From NCBI RefSeq assembly GCF_901709675.1, contig NC_051098.1:12989918-13053917 (forward strand): 64,000 bases of DNA, in the 5' to 3' direction. The stretch is from Syngnathus acus. Its lineage: Eukaryota > Chordata > Actinopteri > Syngnathiformes > Syngnathidae. Every line of letters starts with the position of its first letter. Positions within the stretch are counted from its first letter, which is position 1. Below are positions 1 to 13,738 of the stretch, piece after piece. Under the pieces are notes generated by a model, which did not search any database, was not told the origin of the DNA, and worked only from the letters and a program-made list of their open reading frames with translations. Made by a program: the position numbers and the translations under genes.

Positions 1-87
1 GAGACATTAGCGCATTTAGCATTTTTTGCTAGGCAAATGACAACGTTAGCAAGGCTAAAGGAACATATATTACGTTGTGACTAATTT

Positions 88-130
88 CCATCCATCCATC
101 CATCCATCCATCCATCCATCCATCCATCCA
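88..130. repeat. (CCAT)n microsatellite
   Basis: A 43-base run of CCAT tetranucleotide units, almost perfect. The Ile-His-Pro-Ser open frame across it is an artefact of the repeat. Confidence 0.95.
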
Positions 131-2420
131 AGCCAGGCATGCAAATTAGCCACCATGGCGAGAGATGAGGCTAAAACGGCACGTCAGGGGGGGGGAAACC
201 TACGGACAAGATTAGCGACTAGGTGGCGGCTCCAGACTCGGGAGCAAAGAATTAATGGGAATTACGTACAGTAAGTACGTAAGAAGCTGGCGGGAGCCCG
301 AGCAGATGAGAATGATTAGTCGACGGAGCGTGAGATTAATGAAGACCTTCACGGGGGAGAATCTATTGACTGAAGCTGATTAGGCTGGAGTACATTTATT
401 CAGTGAAATATCCTCCATAGAGTTGCCGGCCATGAATCATTTTCATCTGGGCTCCTCGGCTGTTGAAATCTTTTTTGACTCAATCCTCACGCTCGCTTAA
501 AGGTTGCCCCGCTAGCTTGACGGAGCTTTATTTGGAGGCCGGGCCGGGCCGAGCAAAACACACAGCTGGGAATTTACATTAAATGAAATGATAAGGCAAA
601 CATCTTTTGACAGAGAAGACGAGGGCGGATCACGCTTTCTTTGTTGTAGTAATCCCTCGGGCAAAAAGACAGAAACTATGAAAATAGTCACTCCTACTCT
701 GTTTTAATAAACTGACTGGAGATAACATAGGCTTTTAATGTCGAATTTGTTTTCGACATGGTGGACAAAGATGGCAACACCTGCTTCATGCTTCCGGCTC
801 CAGCTGAAAGCTGTGCGGCTCATGAAAATGTTTTAACCGGCGCTGGCATCCACACACAGACACCCACCCAAAAATGTTAGATTCCGAATCCAAAGCCGAT
901 TTTATTTACTGGGCTGAAGTTGTGAGTACAAGGGTCCTCCTGCCAGTTGGAGGAAGGCCACTATCCCCTGGTGGCGCCACCAAAAATAGAACCCAAGGTG
1001 TGGGAAATGGCAACCGATTCTTTATTCTATGCCTCAGATGAAGCGTGACACGGCGAGAATAATCTAATGCGGGCCGTTACAAAAGCGAAAGGAAATAATG
1101 TAAGAAGAAAATATTAATGATGACGCTGTGGATAAAAAGCAAAACAACAACAGGCAAAGACTAACGAGAGATTTTTTAGGGGGATTTCATTCAATAGCGC
1201 AAGCGCATCTGCAGATCAGAGTCCATCATGCTTTCACATGTACTACGTCAAAATCCATCAATTTTCCCAAAGCGTATTTGCGGCGAGTGACACCTTCGCC
1301 CTTGGCCAAAGTGGCGTCGCGCATCAGCTGTGCGGCGCGAGGCGTCTCTATTCCCTGGAAGCCACTTCTTTGAAATGTAGACACCTCCGAGGGACAGCCC
1401 AATTATGCTTCCCGCTTCAATCGGCATCGGGCCAGAGAGCAAACTGGCCCCGATGCTGCTGCCACTTTGTAAACATGAGCGAGGCGCGTTAAAAAACCCG
1501 CCGCCGTACGCTCGTCTGGAGAAACGTGGGCGAACAAGGAGCGGATAGCCAAGCGACAGAGTCAAATTATAATTCGGGATGGAAAGAAGAGAGGCGCAGG
1601 CGTCCTCCAAAGTGGGGATATTTTGGAATGTTCCACGAGAACAATGGGGCAATAATCCATTACGACGGCAGTCATGTCGGAAGTATGGCGGTGCATAAAA
1701 GGTACAATCACACCCCCGGGGCCGTCTGAAGCGGCACGCTCAAGCCTATGGAGCCTTTGTGACAGCTGTCGCTGCTAAACTCGGCGCAAAAGGCGCCGCT
1801 TTCCCGTTTGGCCGGGCAGGGGTGCTCCGCATTTTGGGGGCCCGGGGAGTCCTTAAAAAAGATTTTTTGTTTTGTTCCAAGGACAATCCGAATGGCAATT
1901 AAATATGTCAAACTAATGTGTGGCCATGCTGTAAAGGCCACGGGAGGTTTGTGGTCACTTGTCAAAGTTGGCTAACAAAGACAAATTTTCAAAGAATTGT
2001 CATTTCCCAAAAATGAGGTTTACTGTTTTTTCTTAATATTCTGATAAAGTTGAACATAAATAAGGCAGTATTTTATGAGTGACTCCTATATAATGCAAGT
2101 CGAGGAACAGCTGTAAAAAAAAATGTTCACCCAAAAAAAGCCTTGAATAAAAATTGAAGTCATGACTCAGGGAATCGAAATTGAAAAATTGAATCTGTTC
2201 AAAATGATTCAATGTGAGACTCAACGGGCTACAACGGGTGGTATGCAAGTATGAGGGGGAAAAAAAACACTTTCGGGAAATTGTCCCACGACTTCTGACA
2301 ATGGCATTTGAAAGTGACAACAATGATCCAGGATTTTATTTTTCTCCGTCCGATTCGTGTGAGGCGGCCGGGAGCGAGATGGATCAATGCGTCCTGGGGC
2401 AGGCGGCTCTTTAATAAGTA

Positions 2421-2450
2421 AACACACACACACACATACACACACACACT
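2421..2450. repeat. (CA)n microsatellite
   Basis: About 30 bases of CA dinucleotides with one CATA interruption. Confidence 0.9.
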
Positions 2451-3605
2451 AAAGAGTGTGTGACTTCATTGTTTGTCTCACATTTGTTCTCAATGTTGCT
2501 ACCTTAAGGCAAAATGCATTGATTTTTTTTTTGTTGCATGTAGCGCTGAGGCTAAAAGTAAAAAGCAGCTCGACAGCTTTCAGTCACCAATCATGTCGAC
2601 CAATCATGTTCCAAAGACCCGTGGCTGGAATATATATCAATATAGAAAATGTGTATTTTTTCATTGAGCAACACAAATCAACTTTTCTTCTGCATTTTTG
2701 AAGCATTGCTATGGATACTGACATCAAATATTCCTAATCCTTCAATAAAGATGAAAAACCGTATGACTGCAATTATATTTCCTTCACATATACATGCAAA
2801 TGCATTTTTTTTTTTTTTGCTCGCATGAAGACTGCCCCCCCACCTGCATTTGCATACCATCCTCCCAGCGTTAAAAAAAAAAAAAAAAAAAACATACGGC
2901 ACTTTCCGTCTCAAAGGAGATTATTCTGCGAGCCTGTCTCACCTGAAAGGCCACTGATGACTGAGAGGATGAGAAATGGTTTCCATGGTGACCCCATACT
3001 TGTTAAGGAGGGTCCCTTCGGTGAGAAGGTCAGCAACTGGTCTTCTTCATTAAAGCTGCACCTGCACGCAAACGACACGACGACGTGGTTAACCATAAGC
3101 GCAGATGTGCAATATCATCAGACATCACTTTCGCACCCCGACTTGATCGTCTTGAAATTTAGCAGCTCAGATTCCAGACGACCGTCGGCGCCGTGAAAGC
3201 AGCACTCTAACGTAAACAAGTTTCAAGCGTTCCGACACCCGGGTGGCCATTTTGCGCTCCGGTGCCTCGGCATCACAACACGATACATTATGCAGTTGAG
3301 TGGAGGCCTACCCCAAGGATCACCAATAGGTTGACCACTTGAGGTGAGTCGCCGTCTCAATTTGGGCCCCCGATGCATGTGGACTGTACCCCGGAAATGG
3401 AATGGCGTGAAAAGCAGTTTTGTCAAAAAAGCAACCAGCTGGCTCCGAGCAATTTCTTGTGTACTCCCACCCCCCCAAAAAAACTCAACTATGTTTGACA
3501 GAGGTAGACAAGATCAGGTATTGTTTCCCAAACAGCGCTGACCTTTTTCGTCAATCACCTGTGTCACGGTGTGTGTTTATCTCTACTGAGGTGCAACGGG
3601 GATCC

Positions 3606-3643
3606 TCGCTCCCGGGCTCTCTCCTCGTTCCCGGGCTCTCTCC
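3606..3643. repeat. 19-bp tandem duplication
   Basis: Two adjacent 19-base copies of a CT-rich unit with core CCCGGGCTCTCTCC, at 3606-3624 and 3625-3643. They differ at one base. Confidence 0.85.
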
Positions 3644-4186
3644 TCCCTCGCATGGTGATTGGGATCGTTAAGAGAACGCCGAAGGTTGAGGCAAGCATGT
3701 CCACATCCAGCGGGAGTTGTCCCGCATTTATCATTTATGGAAGCAGAGATCTCGCTTCAACTCGTCTGCCTGTCCTCCCTCCCTCCCTGTTTTCTTTCCC
3801 CCTGTGCCGCACTGCTCTACTTCTGCCTCGGATGTTTTGATCGCAATCACGCGGAGAAAGGATAGTAGCCCTGAAATTACTGCAATTGTTTTGTCCACCC
3901 TGCTGCAAGTGTTGCCTCGCCGTATACACACACTGGATGAATCATTATTGGCCGCCAGCAGCGCAACAATACACCGAAAGCTCGGGTATATAGCTTGAAT
4001 TCAAAGTTTCAAACAAATTGGGTAACAAGGGAACAAAAGGGAAAAGAAAAAAACAAGCCAGATCACATTCGGACATATTTTTGTGGAAAGGGGCGTTTGC
4101 GCTGTGGTGGGCATGAACATAGCTGCTAATTAATGAATGAAATGCGATGACACAACAGAATCTGGATTGATGGAAATCCACTACTG

Positions 4187-4194
4187 TGACGTCA
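4187..4194. promoter_or_regulatory. Palindromic CRE motif (TGACGTCA)
   Basis: A perfect full-length cAMP-response element, the CREB/ATF consensus, in a patch that also contains TAATTAATGAATGA. One 8-mer is weak evidence and no transcription start is visible nearby, so it is a site match only. Confidence 0.3.
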
Positions 4195-5797
4195 CGAGGA
4201 ACCCGAGAACGCGGCCCACATCTTCGAGCGTCGGCTTGTCGCTTCTTCCCGATGCTCAACCGTCCATTCAGTCGGGGGAAAAAAAAAAGCCCGTTTGATC
4301 CAGTTGTGTCCCAAAAAATTGGAAGGAGAAGGGCGAAGGCCGAGGTGACGCTCTGTGGCTGTGTAATAAATCAAAGGCGAGCGGACAAGCGCTGCGCTCG
4401 TTAGTGTGCCCGCCAGCCTCCTTGGCGCTGGTGGAAGATCAGTGCCGAGCGTCGTATGCAGGAGTAAAAGGCGCTGTCAATCAACGCAGAATTGTTCACA
4501 CCTCGACTCTTACATAGCGTGAATGCTCAAGCAGATTAATGATTTTTTTTTTTTTTTTTTTAAAGGTGATTTTCTGCCTCTGTGTCTTCACGGTGTCAGC
4601 AGTGTTGAAACCACTGACCCGTTTGGGCAAAACAATGAGGGGAGGGGGAGGAGATCACAATGATTGCTCTAATGGGCCTCAAAGCGAATACGACAAATTG
4701 CATTCCCGGCTGCTCGGCTTTGTTGCGACCTCGGCAATTGTGAGAAATGACGCTCCCACGTTGACGATGATGTTTGTTTTTTGTCCCGATGGACGGATCA
4801 CGTGGCTGAAAATGCGTTGTCAAGAAGTTCCATGCACTGGAGACAGATTAAGAATCATTATCAGCATTTTATGAAGATTTTTGGGGGGTTTGTCTCTTTT
4901 TTTTGGTTGGTTTTGTGAACCCCGTGAGACACAAAAAGGCAAAACAATATTTTGTGATTTCACATTGGCCTCCCTCCACAAAATATTTAATAATAAGACT
5001 CAATTACAAACAAACAGAACCAAAAAGACAGAATATTTGGCTGAAATAATTGAAAATATCCATTTTGAAAAAAAAAATGTTCCGATCTGAATAACATGAC
5101 ATTTAATCAGCAAGCCGCAAATCCCTTCTTTGTACGCACACCCACGCCGCATCGAGGCGCATGAAAACGTCACCGAAAACCGCCGCTGTCGTCAAATGTG
5201 CAAAATCTCTCCCGCAGAATTTCACATTTCTCCAGCTTTGTCTGTCTTGACGATTATGCAAAGCTGCGTCACGCGACATCAAATTCCGCGAGCAGATTTT
5301 GTTCCCGCTGCGAGCGAGATCGCGCCCAAGTCACCAAATGGCGGAGTGTGGCTATCTTACAAAAAAAAAAATTCAAAACGTCCATATGATCATTAAGCTG
5401 ACATTTGAGGCCGGCTCCCGCGCACAATTATCCCCGGCGCTCATCCCTGTCGCCGACGTCGGGCGTCTGGGCTCTCTCCTCGCCGTTTTTTCACCCCTCA
5501 ATGCTTTTAATTGTCCCGCTGACCTCAATCAAAAGACAATTACCAAAGGAGGAGCGCAGCGCGGGCAATTATCGTCTCGGCCGTCACGACACCCGCAGAT
5601 CACACGCGTGGCACCCCAGGCGCCCCTAAAGGTCCTGAGACGGGTTTAGATGCATCAAACGGACACGGGTTTGAAAAATCTTCAAAATGATCGCTCATTT
5701 TTGCCCACATCAGACAGACGGCAAAAGCATAAAAGCGTCACAATTCCAGGGCTCATTAATTTCAATTCCCAAGTAGCAGGTGGTCAAAGCTCATGCC

Positions 5798-5833
5798 TCG
5801 GAATTTGCTCATAATGGCCGCTTCAAAACAAAA
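5798..5833 (+). repeat. Dispersed repeat fragment, copy 1
   Basis: This stretch (GGAATTTGCTCATAATGG, then CGCTTCAAAACAAAA) matches 11084-11120 (GGAATTTGCCCAAAATAG, then CACTTCAAAAACAAAA) with few differences. The two are fragments of one interspersed family whose name I cannot assign. Confidence 0.6.
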
Positions 5834-5946
5834 AAGTTCAGGATGGTTTCTCGAAACTTTTTTTAGTGGTTCTTGCTATTTTCGACATGTCCACCTAATT
5901 TTACGTGGATTGGAAGAACTGCCTACATGGGCCCATGAGGTCCAAC

Positions 5947-6190
5947 ATCAAAGTCAAAGTCTGCTTTATTGTCAATTTCTTCACATGCCAAGACACACAA
6001 AGAAATCGAAATAACGTTCCCACTATCCCACGGTGACAAGACATAGTACACAATATACATACAAGTAAACAACACAAAAAAAGAAGAAGGCACAAACAAT
6101 GAATAAATAAGAGTGATGAATAAATAATAAATAAACAAATAACACAATAAAAAAAAATGTAAAAAAATATATATATATAAAAAAAATCCA
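5947..6190. mobile_element. Retroelement-like dispersed repeat with A-rich tail
   Basis: A moderately complex block (motifs CTTTATTGTCAATTTCTTC and CTATCCCACGGTGACAAG) runs into an A-rich tail of AATAAATAA-type units and a short TA run near 6166-6180. This looks like the 3' end of a non-LTR element or SINE, and I recognise the phrasing as common in fish genomes. The family is not assigned and there is no second copy in the window. Confidence 0.5.
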
Positions 6191-9100
6191 ATGCATTCAA
6201 ATCCATGCAATTAATCGACAAAATAGTCAAATTTAATAGATGGAGCGTAACAAAAACAGTTTTTTACCTGATTCGTGTGTAATTATTCAGCAGTGCCTGA
6301 AACTAAAAAAAATAATAAAAATAAAATAAAAATATTGAAAACTGACCAATTATGCTATTAGGCTTTGAAAGATTCATAAAAACCTGATCTTTCAGGAAGA
6401 ACTACTTTTTTTTTTTTGTTACTTTAAATAAGGCGCCATTTTCTCTCCCCCGGGGGAGCACGGCGCATATACACAATATGTCAAAAAACACTCTCTGGGG
6501 GGAAAGAATATCCAAATGGTGAGAGCTGCAATTTTCCCATGAAGGCACAATTCCGTATGAGACAACTTGTCATTAGCGCTGACGTATTATGGCACCACAG
6601 CAATGTGTCCTTCTACAAATCACAGAGGCGACATGCAAAGAAACTCTTCTTGCATTTCATTTATTTTGCCTCAAAATGCAAATACTGTTCATCCTTAGAG
6701 GGAAAGAAAAATTGCTGGGGAATAGTCTAACCATGCTTGAACATTTATGCATGCCGTTTTTCTTCATTGTGACGGAGAGTCTGAATAACAAGGAGTCACT
6801 CAAGTAGAATGGAACGGGTGGAATGGACGGAGAACGCAGACAGTACACTTTATTAATAAATTCAGAAAATGTTGATTACATGCAGAACAGTTGGCTGTCT
6901 TACATTTCGTTATTATTTGTTGAACTTTCCAACAGAGGAGAATCGTCCAATTTTTATGCCAATTGTTTTCATTGCGGAGTTGGGGAAGGATCTTTGAATG
7001 GTATTATTTTTGTCTTATGTTGCAATGTATTCGTGGTAAAAAAGAAAAAAATGAGGGGGGGGGGAATCTGCCGATTTTTGCCCTAATATTGTCCGATTAA
7101 TCGGTTGCGCTCTAATAAGAGAGCACTAGTCATAGATTATAGCTAAAAGGAGAGGGGGAGAGAGACAGAGAATAGAATAGAATAATAGCTAGATTTATAA
7201 TAATAATCTGGCAAAGCGTTGAAAATGTTCCCCATAGCTGAAAACGACGTCGACTGGCATGATCAAACACGTTTTACAAGTAATAAACGTGCTAGGAAAA
7301 TATGTACAAGCTTCTCCGTGATGCTGTTTACCTCCTTTGTCTGAAACTCTTAAAAAAAAAAGTAAATTAATGCATCTCCACGTACGCAAACAACAGTACG
7401 TGATGATAAAACATTGGAGTGATGTCACGCCAATGCAGAGTACAGGAAGCTTTTACCCGGCCCGTGCCGCATATAAACACATTTGCCTTATTATGAAGGC
7501 CCGTTACTCGCGCTGTAATCAGCCTTTTCCAGAATCCATTAACAATCCAATAGCGGCGACTTAATGACTCTCGAAAGGCAGCGAGAAAAGAAGAGGAGAC
7601 TTGCTTTATTTGATGGCGCAATCTTTTTGATTTAAAAACAGTCGGGCCGCGTTGAAATTCATGTTTGGTTTCAGGCAGATATTGGAAGCCCGAAGAAAAG
7701 GGACAGTGGAATTGAAAATTACTATTAAAACATTGTGATTGACACAAGTGTGAGAATACTCTTTAGCAAAAGAAACAGCCATATTATTGAACTAACAAGA
7801 TGGTTTAATCAATATTTAGTAATATTGATCAATTAAGAGTTAGGTTCACAAAGTGGAGGAATTATCTATCTGAAATAGCTATGAATTGGAAACATGGAAA
7901 AATACGTAAGCCTTAATGTAAATGTGTCAAACACCTGATGTACGAGACGTTTTTTGAATCAGAATCAAAAAATAAAAGTAATAAGTTTTTTAAACCAAAT
8001 GTGCTTTTATCAATTAATGTGCTAATTAGGTGCCGATTAATCGTTGAATCTCACGATGGTTCGTTTAGTTGCAGTCCAGACATGAAGGGGTGACATGCTG
8101 CATGTTGTCATTAGCAAGCGCTAGCTAGCATGACATTTTTGCTGTAAAAATATGCTACCACAGTTTTGCTAACATTATGTAGCTCTACTGAGTTACTTTC
8201 CCTTTTAGTTTTTCTTTTTCATATTACAAAGCGACGTGACATCCAGTGTTTAAACCGCATCTCAAAGGGTCCGTCAAGAAATTGGCCTTTAATGAGCTAT
8301 GTGTTATGCGGCTATGTCTCAAGGCTCCGCGCTAGATTCCTACACCTCGGGTCAGCCTGGTTAACATGCCCACTTATGCATGAAAGCGACATTGTGCTCG
8401 GTGAGAATGACCAACGGGTGAACCGGAGAGCCAACGCAAGCTTTTAAATTCACACGGTGACGTGATAGCCGGCCTACAATAGAAGCAAACAATGGGAACT
8501 TGATGATATAATGAAGTATGATTGAACGGGAGATTAGCTCCATGTCCCGATGCTTTTTAGAATCAAAACTCTTTTTTATCGTACTTGCTGTTCTGTGGGC
8601 ACTGAACACACAATTAATGAGCTCCAATTCAAGAGCTATGGAACGTCATCCATCACTATAAAATCCACATGGACAGCTAAGCTAGGTTATCTTCAAATTA
8701 GCCCACAGATAGCTGCTCAAACGTGACGACTATGTGTTTAAAAATACCTGATTAAAAATGCGCTAGCTAACAAGCGCAAGTTCAGATGGCTATAAAGCTG
8801 CTTTCTTTTCCCACATTTCCAGCCCGTCGCCTCGCCGCTCGCGTTTCATCTCAATGTTTAATGGAGCCTCGCATCGGCCTAATATCTGGAGGACGCGTTG
8901 CTTAGCATTACGTGTTAGATCTGCCGCCGTACACGCTTGGGCTAAATAAATGTACTTTTATGGATCGGACTCATACTGTGCGCAGGGTTCATTGTCACCG
9001 GAATGACACTGAGAGGTGGTGGGGGGTGTTATTAAATCACTCATCCCTCCACCGGGGGTCTGCCATCGCATATCCAAAATATATTCAAGGAGTTACGCTC

Positions 9101-9116
9101 CCCCGGCCGGCCGGGG
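9101..9116. repeat. 16-bp perfect GC palindrome
   Basis: CCCCGGCCGGCCGGGG is its own reverse complement and sits in otherwise AT-rich DNA. It could be chance or a methylation-rich patch. No function is assigned. Confidence 0.8.
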
Positions 9117-10391
9117 CGGAATAAATCCAACGGCTGTCGGAGGGCGAGACGCCACAGGAAGCGAGCTGAGGACGTGGAGCTGCCGATCCCGGGGAAGTCA
9201 TCAATTGAGATGAGAATTATAAACAAAAACGGTGTTATTATTCGCTACGGCATCTGATCGGAGGGCCAAGGCGGACTTTCCGAGATTCTTTGCGTCTGTT
9301 TCACTCGAGAAGTGAGAGGGAGAAGTTGCAGTGAGTGAAAATGGATTTCAGGAAAATATTAATATAATAGGCTGGTCTTTGGAAACGGCTTTGTGATGTC
9401 ACCAAGAACTTGTTCCAGCTCGCAAGGCGCATCAGACGTGGACGGCAAATTAGCATCATAGTAACCGGTCAGGTTATTTTCCCTTCACGCCAACAGAGAA
9501 GTTCTCTGACATTATAGAAGACCCCATAAAATGCTTCTCGTTTTTCAATGCACTCTGAAGACCTTGACAGTCAACATCTCAGCACTGCAGCAGCAACTTG
9601 AGCACATTTTATTTGCTCCTCAAAAGGGGTTTTCGCTCTGAAATAAAAATGTATGCAATTATATAGTCCGAAATATTGGCAGGATAAATTGGAAAAAGAT
9701 TTGTGCTGATGTGTCAATGTACTGGTTGTTGACTCAGATCACAGACAATAAAGGTAAGAAACACTCTTTGGAATTCTTTCTCTGGCAGACTCAAAGATCA
9801 ATAGTTGAAACTTTCAAGATGTGAGGGAAGGGTTAATACAAAAAAAAAAAAAAGGTGAGCAATCTGGAAGTCGGGATGTGCAAAAATCACCCTCCTGCCA
9901 ACAGCAAGGATGCCAACATCACAGGTTTGCGCTGTAAAAAAATACACACACACATGCGTGAATGTGACCCGCCTGTCCCCTAAAGCAGTCCGCCAAAGGC
10001 AAAAAGCAGAAAGATGTCGCGACAAGTTCAGCTCAGGTTTAAGCAAGCAATTTGCAAGTCATCCCTCAATACACATCTATATTCTTTTTTATCTCATTTC
10101 CACACACTCCATTGTGTAGGACGTCCAGGAATCACGTTCCAGCCGCCTTCAGATGTCAAAAGCTATCAGACTCGTTTGCGCTAATGTTTGGGTTTGCGAC
10201 TATCAGCCAGGCTGCATATTTTGCCTTTTAGACCCTGACTACCACAAAACACCTTCATCTCTCTAATCTGGCATCTGCCTGATTAAAAAAAAAGTATATA
10301 CATATACATAAATATATGAAAATATATATAATATGATGAATTCAAAACAGAAAGCGTCAACATGGCCGCCCATACAGTCAGCCAGCCTTCT

Positions 10392-10538
10392 AGGAGACGT
10401 TTTTTTTTTTTTTACTCTATTTTTTTTTTTTTTTTACCACCAATTAATTTGGGATAATTTGAAGCCTTCAGGAAGATTTTTTTTTTCTTACTCTATTTTT
10501 TGTTGTTGTTGATCACCAATTAATTTGGGATAATTTGA
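10392..10538. repeat. Tandem duplication of a ~70-bp T-rich unit
   Basis: Two copies, 10392-10462 and 10470-10538. Each starts AGGA-GA, passes through a long T run interrupted by ACTCTA, and ends CACCAATTAATTTGGGATAATTTGA; the 3' parts are nearly identical. The second copy carries a GTTGTTGTTG variation in the T tract. This is a recent local duplication. Confidence 0.85.
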
Positions 10539-11083
10539 CACGTATTCCATCAAAAGCCCAAATGACCGAGTACGCTACACACGTTCTCCGTGTTTTCTCT
10601 TTGTTGAATCCCGAGGGAGGCTGGAAGACTCGAGCCGTGAATCGACCGATCTGGACTGAAACTGTTCATTACGACCAACTTTCAACTTCCTGCCGCAGAC
10701 AACAAAAGGAATCAAGTTTTTTGCAGATGACTGGATGAGGCAGCACAAGGGGAAACTGATGAAAGAACGGCTTAATTAGCGGTAATGAAGCTGCCTGACG
10801 CATGGGCACACCCCGACACCCTTGTTCCAGCTTTACAGACGAGAAAAATAAAGAATAATAAAGAATCGAGTGTGAGGTCTCACCATAAGGCCGACTTGTG
10901 ACTTCCTGGTGCTGTCGTGTCACGAGTGTTAATTAGGTTGACTTTCGCACATATTCATAACAGGTACACAATTTCATTTGCACATGGGCCTAATGAAGCC
11001 AACATCGATCCAGCCATGACTCAAATCAACTCAACCTTAGTACTCCACCATATAAAAAAAAAAATTCCGTTAAAGTAGCGGTC

Positions 11084-11120
11084 TTGGAATTTGCCCAAAA
11101 TAGCCACTTCAAAAACAAAA
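11084..11120 (+). repeat. Dispersed repeat fragment, copy 2
   Basis: The partner of the fragment at 5798-5833, in the same orientation. Here the similarity is followed by a TGGCCGACTCCCTGTTC segment. Confidence 0.6.
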
Positions 11121-12182
11121 TGGCCGACTCCCTGTTCATGTTTTTCAACAAGAGGTCTTTCCTCCAGCTGCCGCTCGCTCAATTCATGGCAAACTCTTTG
11201 CCTTGAGTAAGTAACGTGTATGCTGCAATCTGTTTTTTGGCGAGTCACCGTACACTCTGCAATGCTAACGGAAACTGATGGGACGCACAGCTCCATTCGT
11301 TTGCTTGTTTTGGACTTCGATTTGATTCGGTTCTGGATGCTTGCTTGTTCAGACAAGTCGCTCCATCTTAAACTATAACGGTTGCCATCTTATTTCGAGT
11401 GGTCGTTTCTCAGGGAGGGCTGGTGGAATATAAAACTACGGAGAAGAGGGTGAGGCGTGCCAGTCATATGATTATTTTGGACTTGGGACTAAAATATGGG
11501 AAAGACTCGACTTGATTTCAACTTGAACTACATGTGCCACAAGGACACGTAAACTAAAAAAATACAGAAGTCCGATACCACTTTTTTTTCAAGCCCTCAG
11601 ATCTTGAGTGGTCATTCGTGCCGATACCAAGCACCGAGACTACTAGTTCTTTTTACTTGTACAATTATCCCACCCTATTTTTGTCTTGCGGGCCGCAGCA
11701 CGTCAACAGCGGCGTCGCCTTTAGGATTGTCTGCTCGCATTGGAGTCGTCGCTGAGGCTGACAGGGGAGGGGAGGGTGCTGAACGTCAGCCGTTTCGCCA
11801 ATCATACCAATTATGATGTCAGATTAATCCTGGAGGGGATGTCTGTCGCTCAGGCACTTAGGGGAACCTCGCGACAGTAGAAATACGAGTGAGGCCGACA
11901 GACATGTCTTGTTATTAATAGTTATGAAACGTGGTCTTTGAGCCAACAAATGTCAGTCATGTCAAATTGTAGAAAGTTAATTACCGTGTTTACAGATGTC
12001 ATCATTTATCATTCATTCATTTAGAACGACGGATCTCAAGCTGTTGGGTTCTCTTATGCAGGAGACATTTCCTCCATGGAACACCCTGAAAGCTTGATGC
12101 CAAATCTTCTTTTCTCATTTTTCCCCATCTCAGGGGGCAGCCTTTTTTTTTTTCTTTTCTTTTCATTACCACTACATCAGCG

Positions 12183-12196
12183 ACCCCAGGGGGCGG
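12183..12196 (+). promoter_or_regulatory. CTCF-like motif
   Basis: ACCCCAGGGGGCGG matches 12 of 14 positions of the CTCF core CCASYAGRKGGCRS, including the central AGGGGGC. This is a motif match only. Confidence 0.25.
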
Positions 12197-12352
12197 CCAT
12201 TTTGCCACTTGCTGTCGACTGAATATGACATCACAGTTGCCAAGTCACAACCAATCGCGGCTCACCGGATTCCTGAAGCTGCGCTGATGTTACGTTATGG
12301 TAGCAATTAGAAAGCTAAATATTTCTGAAAATGGCGTAAAGTAAGTTTGAGA

Positions 12353-12368
12353 CCCCCCCCCCCCCCCC
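12353..12368. repeat. (C)16 run
   Basis: An uninterrupted run of 16 cytosines; length may vary between individuals or be a sequencing problem. Confidence 0.9.
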
Positions 12369-13738
12369 GCTGCCTCGGAGGTTGAGCGTGACAATTTATC
12401 ACCGCCTTGCCATCATCTAAGTCGATGACAAGCTTCGGGGACGTGTTGGCTTGTTGGGTCGGGGGACTTTTATGTCTGTTTCCACTCAGATTTGTCAGTG
12501 ACAAGCGGACCCCCTCGGGTGCCATTGTCTTGGCGAGACGCTTCCTTCCCCAACCCTTCAGTGGGATCGCTCGCTCTCTTTGCCGCAATATGTTTTCATG
12601 CACGTGGCACAGCTTTCGTCGCCGTATTCGGTTCGCTAGAGGACTCACGTCGATATTTGTCTCATTTGAGCAGGCGGGAGGGTCACTAGTCACGCTGAAA
12701 TGATGCACCTGCTGCGTGTGCGCCGTGGAGAGCGGAGGTCAGGCTTGTGCAATTTGCCAGCACGCGTGATCATTCCTGCGCATCAGGTACTTGCAGTACT
12801 ATTTTTCGGATTTCTTTGGGGAAGCTACATCACACGAAATGTGTGGCTCTGACCGTGCACTGAGCAGTTGTGCAGCTTCACACTCAAAACCAAATCAAGG
12901 GCAGTCTGTCGTGAGCTTTTTTTTTTATTTCCCCTTGACCTGATAACGTCATCCAACAAAGACAGGTTAAGAGATCGGACTTTCCGACGAGGCCCCCGCT
13001 GTCGAATTAATTCCGCTTCATGTTTGGGCCAGCTTCCTGGTCTACAACGTTCAAGAGTCTTTAATCTTTTACTTTCTTGCACGTCTGGGTGGCGTTGCAT
13101 TATACATAAAGAAAAACCACATGGTAGCTGAAGGAGGATTTCCTGGTAGCACATAATTAATTTGGTTCCCCCACCCTCCCCGAGTTGTTGGTCTTGGTTG
13201 ACTTTACTCATAGCTACCAAGCCTGATGACGGCCGGTATAAAATGTCTGGGGAATAAAGAATACTGCTGGTTAAAAAAAATAAAAATAAAAATTCTGTGC
13301 CCTTTAAAACTAACTGCCTCTAACATGGAACCCAAACAATAGCACTACAAGGCAACACTGCAAAATTAAGAAGCCATCAAATTGCATACTGGTTGGACTA
13401 CAAGAACACCTGCAAAAAAAAAAAAAAATCCTGAGCACTCTTGCGCGAACTCATCTGCATTAATTGCACACCCAAGCCACTCTCATTGTGCACGTAAGTG
13501 TTCCGATGTGTTGATGCAAGTGGAAAACGATCGGTTGTGTATCCAAGCTTTTCAAAGCAATTCACATTTCCATCTTTCATTCGATAACGAGCAAGTTCAT
13601 TAACTCCAGACAGGAGCAGCAGGTAAAAAAAATAAAAATAATTATTATCATGACGCGATCGTTAATTTTTCCTTTTTACTCGATTTGGATGAAACAGTTT
13701 CGCAACATATACACACACAAAAAAGTGCTTCGACTCAC

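Larger units (their letters stand above)
131..13738. other. Gene-free AT-rich interval, possible first intron of a minus-strand gene
   Basis: I see no exon here on either strand that I can support; open frames are short and unlike known proteins. The interval holds homopolymer runs (for example T at 4541-4560 and A at 2874-2891), a CA repeat, small local duplications, retroelement-like tails and a fragment near 7068-7125 with a CGATTAATCG core resembling ends of dispersed fish repeats. If the minus-strand first exon ending at 13739 is real, this stretch would be the beginning of its first intron. That placement is inference. Confidence 0.5.

Noticed and set aside
77-274. Open frame starting in the CCAT repeat
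   Set aside because: The repeat translates as Ile-His-Pro-Ser repeats; an artefact of simple sequence.
964-987. CTCF-like CCACCAGGGG on the minus strand
   Set aside because: The GGC part of the core is replaced by GATAG, so the match is too poor.
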